Part shown: positions 53,174 through 63,120 of the stretch, piece after piece | Layout: every line of letters begins with the position of its first letter | Numbering within the stretch: position 1 is the stretch's first letter | Origin: Variovorax davisae | GTDB lineage: Bacteria; Pseudomonadota; Gammaproteobacteria; Burkholderiales; Burkholderiaceae_C | Reading direction: 5' to 3' | DNA: 64,000 nucleotides | NCBI RefSeq assembly: GCF_030316845.1 | Contig: NZ_JASZYS010000002.1 | Span: forward strand, 124,001 to 188,000 | The notes under the pieces: model-generated | What the model was told of the DNA's origin: nothing | The model's input: only the letters and a program-made list of their open reading frames with translations | Databases searched by the model: none | Position numbers and translations under genes: made by a program

Positions 53174-54595
53174 ATGGCTTCGACTGACCAAAAGATGTCG
53201 CGCATGCAGCTCACTGCGATGGTGGTGGGCGGCATGGTCGGCGCGGGGATCTTCTCCTTGCCGCGCACCTTCGCGAACGCGACCGGCCCGCTCGGGGCCG
53301 TCATCGCATGGCTCATCGCGGGCACCGGCATGTACATGCTGGCGCGGGTCTTCCAGTCGCTGGCCGAGCGCAAGCCCGACCTCGACGCCGGCGTCTTCGC
53401 CTATGCCAAGGCCGGCTTCGGCGACTACCCCGGCTTCCTGTCGGCCTTCGGCTACTGGATCGGCAGCTGCATCGGCAACGTGTCGTACTGGGTGCTCATC
53501 AAGTCCACGCTGGGCGCCTTCTTCCCGGTCTTCGGCGACGGCAACACGGTGGTGGCGATCGTGGTCGCATCGGTGGGCATCTGGCTGTTCCACTTCATGA
53601 TCCTGCGCGGCATCAAGCAGGCGGCCTTCATCAACAGCGTGGTCACGGTCGCCAAGATCATCCCGATCCTGGTCTTCATCGCGCTCTTGGCCTTCGCCTT
53701 CAAGATGGACCTGTTCAGGGCCAACCTGTACGGCGGCGGCCTCGAGGGCGGGATCTTCGAGCAGGTGCGCGCCACCATGCTGGTCACGGTGTTCGTGTTC
53801 CTCGGCATCGAGGGCGCCAGCGTCTATTCGCGTTTCGCCAAGGAGCGCGCCGATGTCGGCAAGGCCACCATCATCGGCTTCATCGGCGTCACCGGCCTGA
53901 TGGTGCTGGTGTCGATGCTGCCCTACGCGGTGCTGCAGCGCGCCGACATCGCCGGCATGCGCCAACCCTCGATGGCCACGGTGCTGGAGGCGGTGGTCGG
54001 CCACTGGGGCGCCATCTTCGTGAGCGTCGGCCTGATCGTCTCGGTGCTGGGCGCCTACCTGGCCTGGTCGCTGATCTGCGCCGAGGTGCTGTTCACCGCG
54101 GCCAAGACCAAGGACATGCCGGCGATCTTCGCCAAGGAGAACAGCAACCAGGTGCCGGCCAACGCGCTGTGGCTGTCGAACATCATCGTCCAGCTGCTGG
54201 TGATCACCACCTACTTCTCGAATGACGCCTTCGCGCTGATGCTCAACCTGACCAGCGCGATGGCGCTGATCCCGTACCTGTTCGTGGCCGCCTACGGCTT
54301 CATGATCTCGAAGCGCGCCGAGACCTACCAGCTGCGCCCCGAGGAGCGCACGCGCGACCTGATCATGGCGTCGGTGGCGGTGATCTACACGGTGTTCATG
54401 ATCTACGCCGGCGGCCTCAAGTTCATCCTGCTGTCGGCGGTGCTGTACGCGCCCGGCACGCTGCTCTACATCTGGGCCCGGCGCGAGCAGGGCAAGACCG
54501 TCTTCACGGTCACCGACTGGGTCATCTTCCTGGTCGCGGTGGTGGGTGCCGTGGTCGGCATCTACGGCCTCGCGACCGGCACCATCACCATCTAG
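53174..54595 (+). CDS. Arginine/ornithine antiporter-like amino acid transporter (ArcD/APC)
   Basis: 473 aa with about thirteen membrane helices. APC-superfamily opening: [20 protein letters not shown], then [30 protein letters not shown] (two runs), later [16 protein letters not shown]. The gene directly precedes arginine deiminase, which points to arginine import coupled to ornithine or citrulline export. AAGGAG lies just upstream of the ATG. No arcB or arcC seen nearby. Confidence 0.88.
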   Translation: MASTDQKMSRMQLTAMVVGGMVGAGIFSLPRTFANATGPLGAVIAWLIAGTGMYMLARVFQSLAERKPDLDAGVFAYAKAGFGDYPGFLSAFGYWIGSCIGNVSYWVLIKSTLGAFFPVFGDGNTVVAIVVASVGIWLFHFMILRGIKQAAFINSVVTVAKIIPILVFIALLAFAFKMDLFRANLYGGGLEGGIFEQVRATMLVTVFVFLGIEGASVYSRFAKERADVGKATIIGFIGVTGLMVLVSMLPYAVLQRADIAGMRQPSMATVLEAVVGHWGAIFVSVGLIVSVLGAYLAWSLICAEVLFTAAKTKDMPAIFAKENSNQVPANALWLSNIIVQLLVITTYFSNDAFALMLNLTSAMALIPYLFVAAYGFMISKRAETYQLRPEERTRDLIMASVAVIYTVFMIYAGGLKFILLSAVLYAPGTLLYIWARREQGKTVFTVTDWVIFLVAVVGAVVGIYGLATGTITI

Positions 54596-54642
54596 TCACA
54601 AGCTGGATATACCGTTCATTCATCGGATCTTTGGAGATCATC

Positions 54643-55902
54643 ATGGCGACTACGGAAGCGAAAGAGACAACGTTCGGCGTGCACTCGGAAGTCGGGCAAC
54701 TGCGCAAGGTGATGGTGTGCGCCCCGGGCCTGGCCCATTCGCGCCTGACGCCGAGCAACTGCGACCAGCTGCTGTTCGACGACGTGCTGTGGGTCGAGAA
54801 CGCCAAGCGCGACCACTTCGATTTCGTCACCAAGATGCGCGACCGCGGCATCGAGGTGGTCGAGATGCACAACCTGCTGGCCGAGACGGTGGCGGTGCCC
54901 GAAGGCAAGAAGTGGATCCTCGACAACCAGGTGGTGCCCGACCAGGTCGGCCTCGGCTTCATCGACGAACTGCGCAGCTACCTCGAGGGCCTGGACAACC
55001 GCAAGCTGGCCGAGACGCTGATCGGCGGCCTGTCGACCAACGACTTCCCCGAGTCGGTCGGCGGCAAGGCGCTGGCGGTGGTGCGCGAGGCCGCCGGCGT
55101 CACCGAATACCTGTTGCCGCCGCTGCCCAACACGCTCTACACGCGCGACACCACCTGCTGGATCTACGGCGGCGTGACGCTCAACCCGCTGTACTGGCCG
55201 GCGCGCCACGAGGAAACCATCCTCACCACCGCGATCTACAAGTTCCATCCCGACTTCGCCGGCAAGGTCAACGTCTGGTGGGGCGACCCGACCGAAGACC
55301 ACGGCCTGGCCACGCTCGAAGGCGGCGACGTGATGCCGATCGGCAAGGGCAACGTGCTGATCGGCATGAGCGAGCGCACCTCGCGCCAGGCCATCAGCCA
55401 GCTGGCGGCCACGCTGTTCAAGAAGGGCGCGGCCGAGCGCGTGATCGTGGCGGCGATGCCGAAGATCCGCGCCGCGATGCACCTGGACACCGTGTTCACC
55501 TTCGCCGACCGCGACTGCGTGCTGCTGGCGCCGGACTTCATGAACCAGACCCGCACCTACTCGTACCGGCCCAGCAGCCATCCGAGCGGCGTCGAACTGC
55601 ATGCCGAGAACAAGCCCTTCGTCGACGTCGTGGCCCAGGCCCTGGGCTTCAAGAAGCTGCGCGTGGTCGAGGCCGGCGGCAGCGACTACCAGCGCGAGCG
55701 CACCCAGTGGGACAGCGGCGCCAATCTGGTCTGCGCGTCACCGGGCGTGGTTTATGCATACGACCGCAATACCTACACCAACACGCTGCTGCGCAAGCAG
55801 GGCATCGAGGTGGTGACCATCGTCGGTGCCGAACTGGGCCGCGGACGGGGAGGCGGCCATTGCATGACCTGCCCGATCATTCGCGATCCGGTCGACTTCT
55901 GA
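54643..55902 (+). CDS. arcA: Arginine deiminase
   Basis: 419 aa, full length. Catalytic Cys in [10 protein letters not shown] (about residue 409), with the partner motifs [43 protein letters not shown] and [12 protein letters not shown]. It hydrolyses arginine to citrulline and ammonia. GGAG sits eight bases before the ATG at 54643; a TTG at 54631 is less likely. Only antiporter and deiminase are present, so citrulline could be exported rather than processed by the usual OTC and carbamate kinase, unless those lie elsewhere. Confidence 0.96.
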   Translation: MATTEAKETTFGVHSEVGQLRKVMVCAPGLAHSRLTPSNCDQLLFDDVLWVENAKRDHFDFVTKMRDRGIEVVEMHNLLAETVAVPEGKKWILDNQVVPDQVGLGFIDELRSYLEGLDNRKLAETLIGGLSTNDFPESVGGKALAVVREAAGVTEYLLPPLPNTLYTRDTTCWIYGGVTLNPLYWPARHEETILTTAIYKFHPDFAGKVNVWWGDPTEDHGLATLEGGDVMPIGKGNVLIGMSERTSRQAISQLAATLFKKGAAERVIVAAMPKIRAAMHLDTVFTFADRDCVLLAPDFMNQTRTYSYRPSSHPSGVELHAENKPFVDVVAQALGFKKLRVVEAGGSDYQRERTQWDSGANLVCASPGVVYAYDRNTYTNTLLRKQGIEVVTIVGAELGRGRGGGHCMTCPIIRDPVDF

Positions 55903-55928
55903 CGCAAGATGAAAGAGGAAGCCAGCTC

Positions 55929-57044
55929 GTGCATGTGAAGAAATCCGCTGCCCAACGCTTTGGAATCCGGTCCGGGACGACGACGCTGCTGGCCGTCGTG
56001 GCACTGGTGTCCCTGTCGGCCTGCAGGCGCGCCGAGGAGGCGCCCGCGCCGGAGGTGCGGCCGGTCCGCGTGATCACGATCGAGCGGCGCACCGTCGGCG
56101 ACTCGGTGTCGCTCACGGGCCGCGTGCAGGCCCAGAGCGAGGTCAACCAGTCGTTCCGCATCGACGGCCGGCTGATCGAGCGCAACGTCGACATCGGCGA
56201 CCGGGTCCGGCCCGGCCAGCTGCTGGCCCGCCTCGACCAGATGAACGAAGACAGCAGCCTGCAGTCGGCCCGGGCCCAGCTCGCGGCGGCGCAGGCGCAG
56301 GGCATCGAGGCCCGCAACACCTTCAACCGGATGCGCGACCTGCTGGCCGAGAACGCGGTCTCGCGGGCCTCGTTCGAGCAGGCCGAGGCGATGCTCAAGG
56401 TCACGCAGTCGCAGGTCAATTCGGCCCAGTCGCTGGTCGACATCGCGCAGAACCGGCTGAGCTACACCCGGCTGCTGTCCGACGTCGCCGGCGTGGTGAC
56501 GGCGCGCGGCGCCGAGCCCGGCGAGGTGATCGGCGCCGGCCGCATGGTGGTGCAGGTCGCGCGCGAAGGCGCGATCGACGCGGTGTTCGACGTCCCGGCG
56601 CAGATCAAGGACATCGCGCCGCGCAACCCCGACATCACGGTCACGCTGGGCGGCGACCCGAGCGTCACGGCCCAGGGCAAGGTGCGCGAGGTGTCGCCGC
56701 GCGCCGATCCGGTCACCGGCACCTTCGCCGTGCGCGTGCGCCTGATCAACCCGCCCGCCGCGATGCGCCTGGGCAGCACCGTCACCGGCCGCATGAAGCT
56801 CGACACCGAGGCGGCGCTCGACATCCCGGCCAGCGCGCTGATGCGCAGCGGCGGCCAGACCGCCGTCTGGATCGTCGACACCAAGGCCGGCACGGTATCG
56901 CCGCGCAACGTCGAGGTGCGTGCCTACGACGCGGCCCGCGTGCAGGTCTCGAACGGGCTGGCACCGGGTGACGTGATCGTCACCGCCGGGGTCCAGGCCC
57001 TGCGGCCGGGGCAGAAGGTCCGCTGGCTCGAGGCCGCGAAGTGA
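55929..57044 (+). CDS. RND efflux periplasmic adaptor (membrane fusion protein)
   Basis: 371 aa with a lipoprotein signal ending VALVSLSACRR. Domains: barrel-sandwich hybrid (SFRIDGRLIERNVDIGDRV), a helical hairpin of about 75 residues (SLQSARAQLAAAQAQGIEAR), and a beta-barrel with DTEAALDIPASALM. It bridges the RND pump and an outer-membrane channel. GTG at 55929 has GAGGA nine bases upstream. Its TGA overlaps the pump start (GTGA). Confidence 0.9.
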   Translation: MHVKKSAAQRFGIRSGTTTLLAVVALVSLSACRRAEEAPAPEVRPVRVITIERRTVGDSVSLTGRVQAQSEVNQSFRIDGRLIERNVDIGDRVRPGQLLARLDQMNEDSSLQSARAQLAAAQAQGIEARNTFNRMRDLLAENAVSRASFEQAEAMLKVTQSQVNSAQSLVDIAQNRLSYTRLLSDVAGVVTARGAEPGEVIGAGRMVVQVAREGAIDAVFDVPAQIKDIAPRNPDITVTLGGDPSVTAQGKVREVSPRADPVTGTFAVRVRLINPPAAMRLGSTVTGRMKLDTEAALDIPASALMRSGGQTAVWIVDTKAGTVSPRNVEVRAYDAARVQVSNGLAPGDVIVTAGVQALRPGQKVRWLEAAK

Positions 57045-60000
57045 TCGGCCCGAACCTGTCGGAGTGGGCGCTCTCGAAGCGCTCGCTGGTGGTGTTCCTG
57101 ATGATCGTCGCGGTCGTCGCGGGCACGCTGTCGTTCCTGCGGCTGGGGCGCGGCGAGGACCCGACCTTCACCTTCCGCACCATGATCGTGGCCGCCGGCT
57201 GGCCCGGCGCCACGGTCGACGAGACGCTGTCGCAGGTCACCGAGCGGCTCGAACGCACGCTGCAGGAAACGCATCACCTCGATCGCGTGCGCAGCTACAC
57301 GACGGCCGGCCAGACGACGATCTTCGTCGACCTGAAGCAGTCGACGCCGCCGGGCGAAGTGGCGGACATCTGGTACCAGGTGCGCAAGAACATCGGCGAC
57401 ATGCGCCAGACGCTGCCGTCGGGCGTGGTCGGGCCCTTCTTCAACGACGACTTCGGCAGCACCTTCGGCATCATCTATGCCTTCACGGCCGACGGCTTCA
57501 CCTTCCGCGAACTGCGCGACCAGGTCGAGTCGGCCCGCTCGCGGCTGCTGCAGGTGCCCGACGTCTCGAAGATCGAGGTGCTGGGCGCGCAGGACGAGCA
57601 GATCTTCATCGAGTTCTCGACCGAACGGCTGGCCGGCCTGCGGCTGGACTATGGCGCGATCGTGCAGGCGCTGCAGGCACAGAACGTGATCCGTCCGGCC
57701 GGCACCTTGCACACCGAGCAGGAGCGCATGTTCATGCGCGTGACCGGCGCCTTCGATTCCGAGCGCGACATCGAGTCGGTCAACCTGGTGCTCGGCGGGC
57801 GCAACATCCGCCTGGGCGACATCGCGACCGTGCGCCGCGGCTTCTCCGATCCGCCGCAGCCGATGTTCCGGGTCAACGGCAAGCCGGCGATCGGCCTGGC
57901 GATCGCGATGCGCGACGCCGGCGACATCCTGGCGCTGGGGAAGAACATCAAGGCCGTGATGGCCGACGTCACGGCCAACCTGCCGCATGGCATCGAGCCG
58001 ACGCTGGTGGCCGACCAGGCCGTGACCGTCGACGTCGCGATCAACGACTTCATGGCCTCGCTGTGGCAGGCCATCGCGATCATCCTGGTGTGCAGCTTCG
58101 TGAGCCTGGGCGTGCGTCCGGGCGCCGTGGTGGCGCTGTCGATCCCGCTCACGCTGGCGATCGTGTTCGCGGTCATGGACTTCGTCCACATCGACCTGCA
58201 CCGGGTGTCGCTCGGAGCGCTGATCATCGCGCTGACCCTGCTGGTCGACGACGCGATGACCACGGTCGACGCCATGCTCAACCGGCTGGCGGCCGGCGAC
58301 ACCAAGGACCAGGCGGCGACCTTCGCCTACCGCACGCTGGCGGCGCCGATGCTGATCGGCACGCTGGTGTCGATCTCCAGCTTCGTGCCGATCGGCTTCG
58401 CGCGCAGCTCGGCGGGCGAATACACCTTCTCGATCTTCGCGGTGGTGGCGATCGCGCTGATCGTGTCCTGGCTCGGCGCCGTGATCTTCGCGCCGCTGGT
58501 CGGCAAGGCGCTGCTCAAGACGCCCAAGGCCGACGCGGTGGTCAAGCCGAGCAAGTTCCTGAATGCCTTCGGCGGCTTCCTGCAGGGCGCGATCCGCGCC
58601 AAGTGGCTGACCATCGGCCTCACGCTGGCCGCCTTCGTGGTGTCGATGTTCCTGGTGCGCTTCGTGCCGCAGCAGTTCTTCCCGGCCTCCGACCGGCCCG
58701 AGCTGACGGTCGACCTGACCTTGCGCCAGAACGCCTCGATCTATGCCACCGAGGAGGAAGCCAAGCGCTTCGAGGCCCTGCTCAAGGACGACCCGGACGT
58801 CGACCACTTCAGCACCTACGTGGGCCGCGGCGCGGTGCGCTTCATCCTCACGCTCAACGCGCAGCTGGCCAATCCCTTCTTCGCCCAGGTGATCGTGGTC
58901 GCCAAGGACCTCGAGGCCCGCGACCGCCTGCAGCTCAAGCTCGAGAAGGCGCTGGCCGAGCAGTTCCCGGACATCGTCGCGCGCATCTCGCCGCTCGAAC
59001 TCGGGCCGCCGGTGGGCTGGCCGCTGCAGTACCGCGTGATGGGGCCGGACAAGGACGAGGTGCGCCGGATCTCGCTCGAGCTGGCGGGCGTCCTCGGCGG
59101 CCACCCCGAGGCCCGGCACGTGAACTTCGACTGGATGGAGCCGGCCCGGCAGATCCGCATCCGCATCAACCAGGACGAGGCGCGCCAGCTCGGCATCAGC
59201 AGCGCCGCGCTGGCCACCATCATGAACGCCACCGTCACCGGGACCCCGGTCACGCAGGTGCGCGACGACATCTACCTGGTCAACGTGGTCGCCCGGGCCA
59301 GTGCCGAGCAGCGGCTGTCGCTGCAGACGCTGAGCACGCTGCAGGTGCCGACCGCCAGCGGGCGGATGGTGCCGCTGAGCCAGTTCGCGACCTTCTCGGA
59401 GGAGCAGGAGTCGCCGCTGGTCTGGCGCCGCAACCGGGTGCCGACGCTCACGGTGCGGGCCGACGTCATCCACGGCGCACTGCCCGACACGGTGGTCGAG
59501 GCGCTGGCGCCGAAGATCAAGGAGCTCAACGCCGGTCTGCCCAAGGGCTACAAGATCGAGACCGGCGGCCTGTCCGAGGAAAGCGCCGAGTCGAGCGCCT
59601 CGGTGTTCGCCGTCGTGCCGCTGATGATCGTGCTCATGCTGCTGAGCATGATGGTGCTGCTGGTGAGCTTCAGGCGCCTCGCGATGGTGGTCTGCGTGAT
59701 GCCGCTGGGCCTGATCGGCGTGGTGCTGACCTTGCTGATCTTCAACCGGCCGCTGGGCTTCGTGGCCATCCTGGGCATCCTGGCGCTGATCGGCATGATC
59801 GCCAAGAACGGCGTGATCCTGATCGTGCAGATCGAGACCTACCGGGCCGAGGGCATGAACGTGCTCGATGCCGTGGTGACCTCGGCCACCTCGCGGATGC
59901 GGCCGATGATGCTGACCTCGATCTCCACCGTGCTCGGCCTGATTCCGATCGCGCCGACGGTGTTCTGGGGCTCGATGGCCTTCGCCATCATGGGCGGGCT

Positions 60001-60100
60001 GCTGGTCGCCACCCTGCTCACGCTGGTGTTCCTGCCGACGCTCTACGTGCTGGTGTTCGGCAGGGAAGACCGGCCGGCCGGTGCGGTCGAGCCGGCGTAG
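57041..60100 (+). CDS. RND efflux pump permease subunit
   Basis: 1019 aa, standard AcrB-type length, 12 membrane helices, two large periplasmic loops. Helix 4 has the proton-relay pair in LTLLVDDAMTTVDAML; the second repeat has ILALIGMIAKNGVILIVQ. Exports a drug, lipid or similar compound using the proton gradient. Starts with GTG inside the adaptor's last codons. No TolC-like gene follows, so the outer-membrane channel is elsewhere. Substrate unknown. Confidence 0.93.
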   Translation: MIGPNLSEWALSKRSLVVFLMIVAVVAGTLSFLRLGRGEDPTFTFRTMIVAAGWPGATVDETLSQVTERLERTLQETHHLDRVRSYTTAGQTTIFVDLKQSTPPGEVADIWYQVRKNIGDMRQTLPSGVVGPFFNDDFGSTFGIIYAFTADGFTFRELRDQVESARSRLLQVPDVSKIEVLGAQDEQIFIEFSTERLAGLRLDYGAIVQALQAQNVIRPAGTLHTEQERMFMRVTGAFDSERDIESVNLVLGGRNIRLGDIATVRRGFSDPPQPMFRVNGKPAIGLAIAMRDAGDILALGKNIKAVMADVTANLPHGIEPTLVADQAVTVDVAINDFMASLWQAIAIILVCSFVSLGVRPGAVVALSIPLTLAIVFAVMDFVHIDLHRVSLGALIIALTLLVDDAMTTVDAMLNRLAAGDTKDQAATFAYRTLAAPMLIGTLVSISSFVPIGFARSSAGEYTFSIFAVVAIALIVSWLGAVIFAPLVGKALLKTPKADAVVKPSKFLNAFGGFLQGAIRAKWLTIGLTLAAFVVSMFLVRFVPQQFFPASDRPELTVDLTLRQNASIYATEEEAKRFEALLKDDPDVDHFSTYVGRGAVRFILTLNAQLANPFFAQVIVVAKDLEARDRLQLKLEKALAEQFPDIVARISPLELGPPVGWPLQYRVMGPDKDEVRRISLELAGVLGGHPEARHVNFDWMEPARQIRIRINQDEARQLGISSAALATIMNATVTGTPVTQVRDDIYLVNVVARASAEQRLSLQTLSTLQVPTASGRMVPLSQFATFSEEQESPLVWRRNRVPTLTVRADVIHGALPDTVVEALAPKIKELNAGLPKGYKIETGGLSEESAESSASVFAVVPLMIVLMLLSMMVLLVSFRRLAMVVCVMPLGLIGVVLTLLIFNRPLGFVAILGILALIGMIAKNGVILIVQIETYRAEGMNVLDAVVTSATSRMRPMMLTSISTVLGLIPIAPTVFWGSMAFAIMGGLLVATLLTLVFLPTLYVLVFGREDRPAGAVEPA

Positions 60101-60115
60101 TCCTGGTCGACGCGC

Positions 60116-60703
60116 ATGCAGGCCTCTCCCTCCAGCACCGGAACCGCGGCAGGCGGCGCGCACGCCGTGCTCGACCTGCACGTGGCCGAGCTGAGGCAGC
60201 TGTTCAACTCGATGGACCCGGCGCCCTTTCGCGAGCGCGACCTGGATGCCAAGGCGCAGGCCTACATCGTCGACTGGGCGCAGGAAGTGCCGGCCGGGCG
60301 GCCGCTCGAACTGGTGGTGCACGTGGACGCCGACAGCGTCACGGCGGCCGATGCGGCGATGCTGGAGGAGGCCGTCGACGAATATTTCCGCCAGCGGGCG
60401 CTGGCCACCTGGCGAGGCTTGCGCAAGATGTTCCGTACCGGCCGCATCAGCCTGCTGATCGGCGTGCTGTTCGTCGGCGCCGCCGCCCTCATCGGTGAAT
60501 CGCTCGCCAGCCTGTTCAGCAAGGCGCGCTACGCCACGCTGGTCCACGAGAGCCTGGTGATCGGGGCCTGGGTCGCCCTGTGGCGGCCGATGGAGATCTT
60601 CCTCTACGACTGGTGGCCGGTGCGCACCGAGGCCCGGCTCTACGAGCGACTGAGCCGGATCGGCGTGCGCTTGAATGCGGTCCGGGCGAGGACGGGCGGA
60701 TGA
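60116..60703 (+). CDS. Conserved membrane protein upstream of Mrp antiporter
   Basis: 195 aa. Cytosolic first 105 residues (LDLHVAELRQLFNSMDPAPF, ELVVHVDADSVT), two membrane helices (about 110–125 and 140–155), then a basic C-terminal tail with RPMEIFLYDWWPVRTEARLYERLSRI. I do not recognise a named family. Its stop overlaps the MnhE start by three bases, so it is translationally linked to the antiporter operon and may be an accessory subunit. Confidence 0.72.
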   Translation: MQASPSSTGTAAGGAHAVLDLHVAELRQLFNSMDPAPFRERDLDAKAQAYIVDWAQEVPAGRPLELVVHVDADSVTAADAAMLEEAVDEYFRQRALATWRGLRKMFRTGRISLLIGVLFVGAAALIGESLASLFSKARYATLVHESLVIGAWVALWRPMEIFLYDWWPVRTEARLYERLSRIGVRLNAVRARTGG

Positions 60704-61212
60704 AGGCCGCCCCATCGCCGCCCTCCCGGCGCACCACGGCCCTGGTTCGCGGCGTACTGCTGTTCGTGCTCTGGCTGCTGCTGATGCCCAGCGCCAAGCC
60801 CGCCGATCTGGCGGTCGGCCTGATCGCGGTGCTGGCCGGGACCTTTGCCAGCATGCGCCTGCTCCCGCCCGAGGCCGGCCACCTGCGCCTCGGTGCGCTG
60901 CTCGGCTTCCTGCCGCATTTCCTCTGGCAGTCGGTGCTGGCGGGCGTCGACGTGGCGCGCCGCGCGCTGTCGCCACGCATGCCGTTGAAGCCGGGCTTCA
61001 TCGTCTACCGGGTCGGCTTCCGTCCCGGCCTGGCGCGCAACGAGTTCGCCTCGATCACCAGCCTGCTGCCGGGCTCGGTGCCGGTCGGCGACTCGGAGCA
61101 CAGCATGATCTACCACTGCCTGGACATCGACGAGCCGGTCGCCGAGCAGATGGCGGCCGAGGAGCAGCGCCTGCGCGGCGCGCTGGTCGCGGGGGAGCGC
61201 CACCATGACTGA
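60700..61212 (+). CDS. mnhE: Mrp-type cation/proton antiporter subunit E
   Basis: 170 aa. Two to three N-terminal helices (RGVLLFVLWLLLMPSAKPAD) and the conserved soluble end FASITSLLPGSVPVGDSEHS, HCLDID. Subunit E is needed for assembly of the Mrp complex that exchanges sodium or potassium for protons. Overlaps its upstream gene by ATGA and ends 8 bp into the mnhF reading frame. Confidence 0.88.
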   Translation: MKAAPSPPSRRTTALVRGVLLFVLWLLLMPSAKPADLAVGLIAVLAGTFASMRLLPPEAGHLRLGALLGFLPHFLWQSVLAGVDVARRALSPRMPLKPGFIVYRVGFRPGLARNEFASITSLLPGSVPVGDSEHSMIYHCLDIDEPVAEQMAAEEQRLRGALVAGERHHD

Positions 61213-61486
61213 GTTCCTGCTCGGCGCCTCGGCCTTCGTGCTGCTGACGGTCGCGGTCGGGCTGGTCTGCATCCTGCGCGGCCCCGACGACGTCGACCGC
61301 ATGATGTCGGTGCAGCTGTTCGGCACCGCCGGCATCGCGGCGCTGCTGTTGCTGGGGGCGGCGATCGGCGCCGCCGCCGTGGTCGACCTGGCGCTGATCC
61401 TGGCGGTGCTGGCGGCCTTCGCCGCGATCGCCTTCGTCAAGGCCGGCGCCCGCCCGCCGCCCGGCGAGCCCGAGGAGCGCCCATGA
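61205..61486 (+). CDS. mnhF: Mrp antiporter subunit F
   Basis: 93 aa with three membrane helices. Marker CILRGPDDVDRMMSVQLFGTAG, as in MrpF/PhaF. Part of the coupled antiporter operon; starts inside mnhE and ends overlapping mnhG by four bases. Confidence 0.9.
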   Translation: MTEFLLGASAFVLLTVAVGLVCILRGPDDVDRMMSVQLFGTAGIAALLLLGAAIGAAAVVDLALILAVLAAFAAIAFVKAGARPPPGEPEERP

Positions 61487-61776
61487 AGACGATCGCCGAC
61501 CTCTTCACCATCGTCGCCGTGGTGGCGGGCGCCTTCTTCTTCATCGCCGGCACCGTGGGGCTGCTGAGGTTCCCCGACACCTTTACCCGGCTGCACGCAT
61601 TGACCAAGGCCGACAACCTCGGGCTCGGCCTGGTGGTGATGGGCCTGCTGCCGCAGATGGACGGCGTGCTGGCCGGCCTCAAGCTGATCCTGGTCTGGCT
61701 GATGGTGCTGCTGGCCTCGGCCACGGTGTCGCAGCTGATTGCGCGCGCGGTGCGGCGCGGCGGGCCCGAGGCATGA
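61483..61776 (+). CDS. mnhG: Mrp antiporter subunit G
   Basis: 97 aa with three membrane helices. Family marker GTVGLLRFPDTFTRLHALTKADNLG. Start overlaps mnhF (ATGA), and its stop overlaps a short 21-codon frame leading to the next subunit. Confidence 0.9.
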   Translation: MKTIADLFTIVAVVAGAFFFIAGTVGLLRFPDTFTRLHALTKADNLGLGLVVMGLLPQMDGVLAGLKLILVWLMVLLASATVSQLIARAVRRGGPEA

Positions 61777-61838
61777 GCGCCGCCCGGCCGCCCGAAGGCG
61801 CTCGCACCGCAGTGCGCAGCACGGAGGTTTCACCGTGA
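61773..61838 (+). CDS. Possible 21-codon coupling ORF
   Basis: ATG overlapping the mnhG stop (ATGA) begins MSAARPPEGA and ends with a TGA overlapping the GTG of the next subunit (GTGA). It bridges an otherwise untranslated 58-base gap and could pass ribosomes downstream, though the next gene also has its own GGAGG. Could be chance. Confidence 0.25.
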   Translation: MSAARPPEGARTAVRSTEVSP

Positions 61839-62779
61839 CCGAGGCCCTGACCCTGGCGTTGGTCGGCCTGCTGATGGCGCTGGCGGTCTGGACCCTGGTG
61901 GCGCGCGACACCTTCGCCGCCGTCGCCGGCTTTGTGCCCTACGGCCTGCTGCTGACCTTGGCCTGGCTGCAGCTGCGCGCGGTCGACGTCGCGATGACCG
62001 AGGCCGCGATCGGCGCCGGCCTGACCGGCGTGCTGCTGATCGCCGCCGCCGCCCGCCTGCGCGCCACCGAGGCGCCGGCCTGGGCCGAGCGGCCCGGCGC
62101 GCTGACCCGGGTGCTGGCCGCGATCGTCTCGGCCGCCGTGGCCGCGGCCATCGGCGCCTGCGTGCTGCTGCTGCCCGACCCGGCACCGACCCTGGCGCCG
62201 GCGGTGGCGCAGAACATCGCCTCGACCGGCGTCGGCAACCCGATCACCGCCGTGCTGATGTCCTTCCGCGCGATGGACACGCTGCTCGAGGCCATCGTGC
62301 TGCTGCTCGGCCTGGTCGGCATCTGGTCGCTGGCGCCCGACCGCTTCTGGGGCGGGCGGCCGGGCCCGGCACCGACCGAGGATCCGAACGGCATCCTGGG
62401 CTATTTCGCGCGCGTGCTGCCGCCGATCGGGATCGTCGTCGGCGTCTATATCCTCTGGGTCGGCGCCGACCATCCGGGCGGCAAGTTCCAGGGCGCCACG
62501 GTGCTGGCCGCGATGTGGCTGCTGGTCATGCTGGCCGGGCTCTCCGATGCGCCCGCGGTCGACCGCCGCTGGGTACGGATCGCGCTGGCCGGCGGGCCGC
62601 TCGTCTTCATCGCGATCGGACTGCTCGGCGCCGGCATCGCGGGGGCCTTCCTGGGGTATCCCGAGGGCTTCGCCAAGCCCTTGATCGTGGTCGTCGAGGC
62701 GGCGCTGCTGCCGTCGCTGGCGGTCACGCTGGCCCTGCTGCTGGCCGGACCGCCGCGCCGCAAGGAGGGCGGGAAATGA
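61835..62779 (+). CDS. Fused DUF4040/MnhB-like Mrp antiporter subunit
   Basis: 314 aa, about nine membrane helices. The first 100 residues resemble DUF4040 (LRAVDVAMTEAAIGAGLTGVLL), the end of the usual MrpA; the second half is MrpB-like (LPPIGIVVGVYILWVGADHPGGKFQGATVLAA, two runs). This fusion is normal in operons that keep E-F-G before B-C-D. GTG start, GGAGG nine bases before it. Stop overlaps mnhC (ATGA). Confidence 0.85.
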   Translation: MTEALTLALVGLLMALAVWTLVARDTFAAVAGFVPYGLLLTLAWLQLRAVDVAMTEAAIGAGLTGVLLIAAAARLRATEAPAWAERPGALTRVLAAIVSAAVAAAIGACVLLLPDPAPTLAPAVAQNIASTGVGNPITAVLMSFRAMDTLLEAIVLLLGLVGIWSLAPDRFWGGRPGPAPTEDPNGILGYFARVLPPIGIVVGVYILWVGADHPGGKFQGATVLAAMWLLVMLAGLSDAPAVDRRWVRIALAGGPLVFIAIGLLGAGIAGAFLGYPEGFAKPLIVVVEAALLPSLAVTLALLLAGPPRRKEGGK

Positions 62780-63120
62780 ACACGCCGACGCTGCTCGGGC
62801 TGTGCGCCGCCGTGCTGGTCGGGCTGGGCCTCTATGGCCTGATCGTCAGCCCGCACCCGCTGCGCAAGATCATGGCCTTCAACGTGATGGGCAACGGGAT
62901 CTTCCTGGTCTGCGCGGTGATCGCCCGCCGCGGCGCCGGCGCCGGCATGGGCGGCGACCCGGTGCCGCAGGCGCTGCTGATCACTGCCCTGGTGGTGGCG
63001 TTCGCGGCGTCGGCGCTGGCCGTCGCCCTGGTGCTGCGGCTGTTCGAAGAGACCGGCTCGACCTCGCTGACCGCCCAAGCCGCCGCCCCCAAGCCGACTG
63101 CCGCCGAGGGCGAGGTCTAA
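62776..63120 (+). CDS. mnhC: Mrp antiporter subunit C (NuoK-like)
   Basis: 114 aa with three membrane helices. Marks: GLYGLIVSPHPLRKIMAFNVMGNGIFL (two runs) and PVPQALLITALVVAFAASA. Homologous to NuoK of complex I. ATG overlaps the previous stop; ends with TAA directly before the GTG of mnhD. Confidence 0.9.
   Translation: MNTPTLLGLCAAVLVGLGLYGLIVSPHPLRKIMAFNVMGNGIFLVCAVIARRGAGAGMGGDPVPQALLITALVVAFAASALAVALVLRLFEETGSTSLTAQAAAPKPTAAEGEV

Noticed and set aside
56924..60976. Very long open frame on the minus strand across the RND pump and antiporter genes
   Set aside because: It is antisense to clearly recognisable RND and Mrp proteins, is extremely Arg/His/Gln-rich and has no domain pattern; such frames arise from GC-rich third positions.
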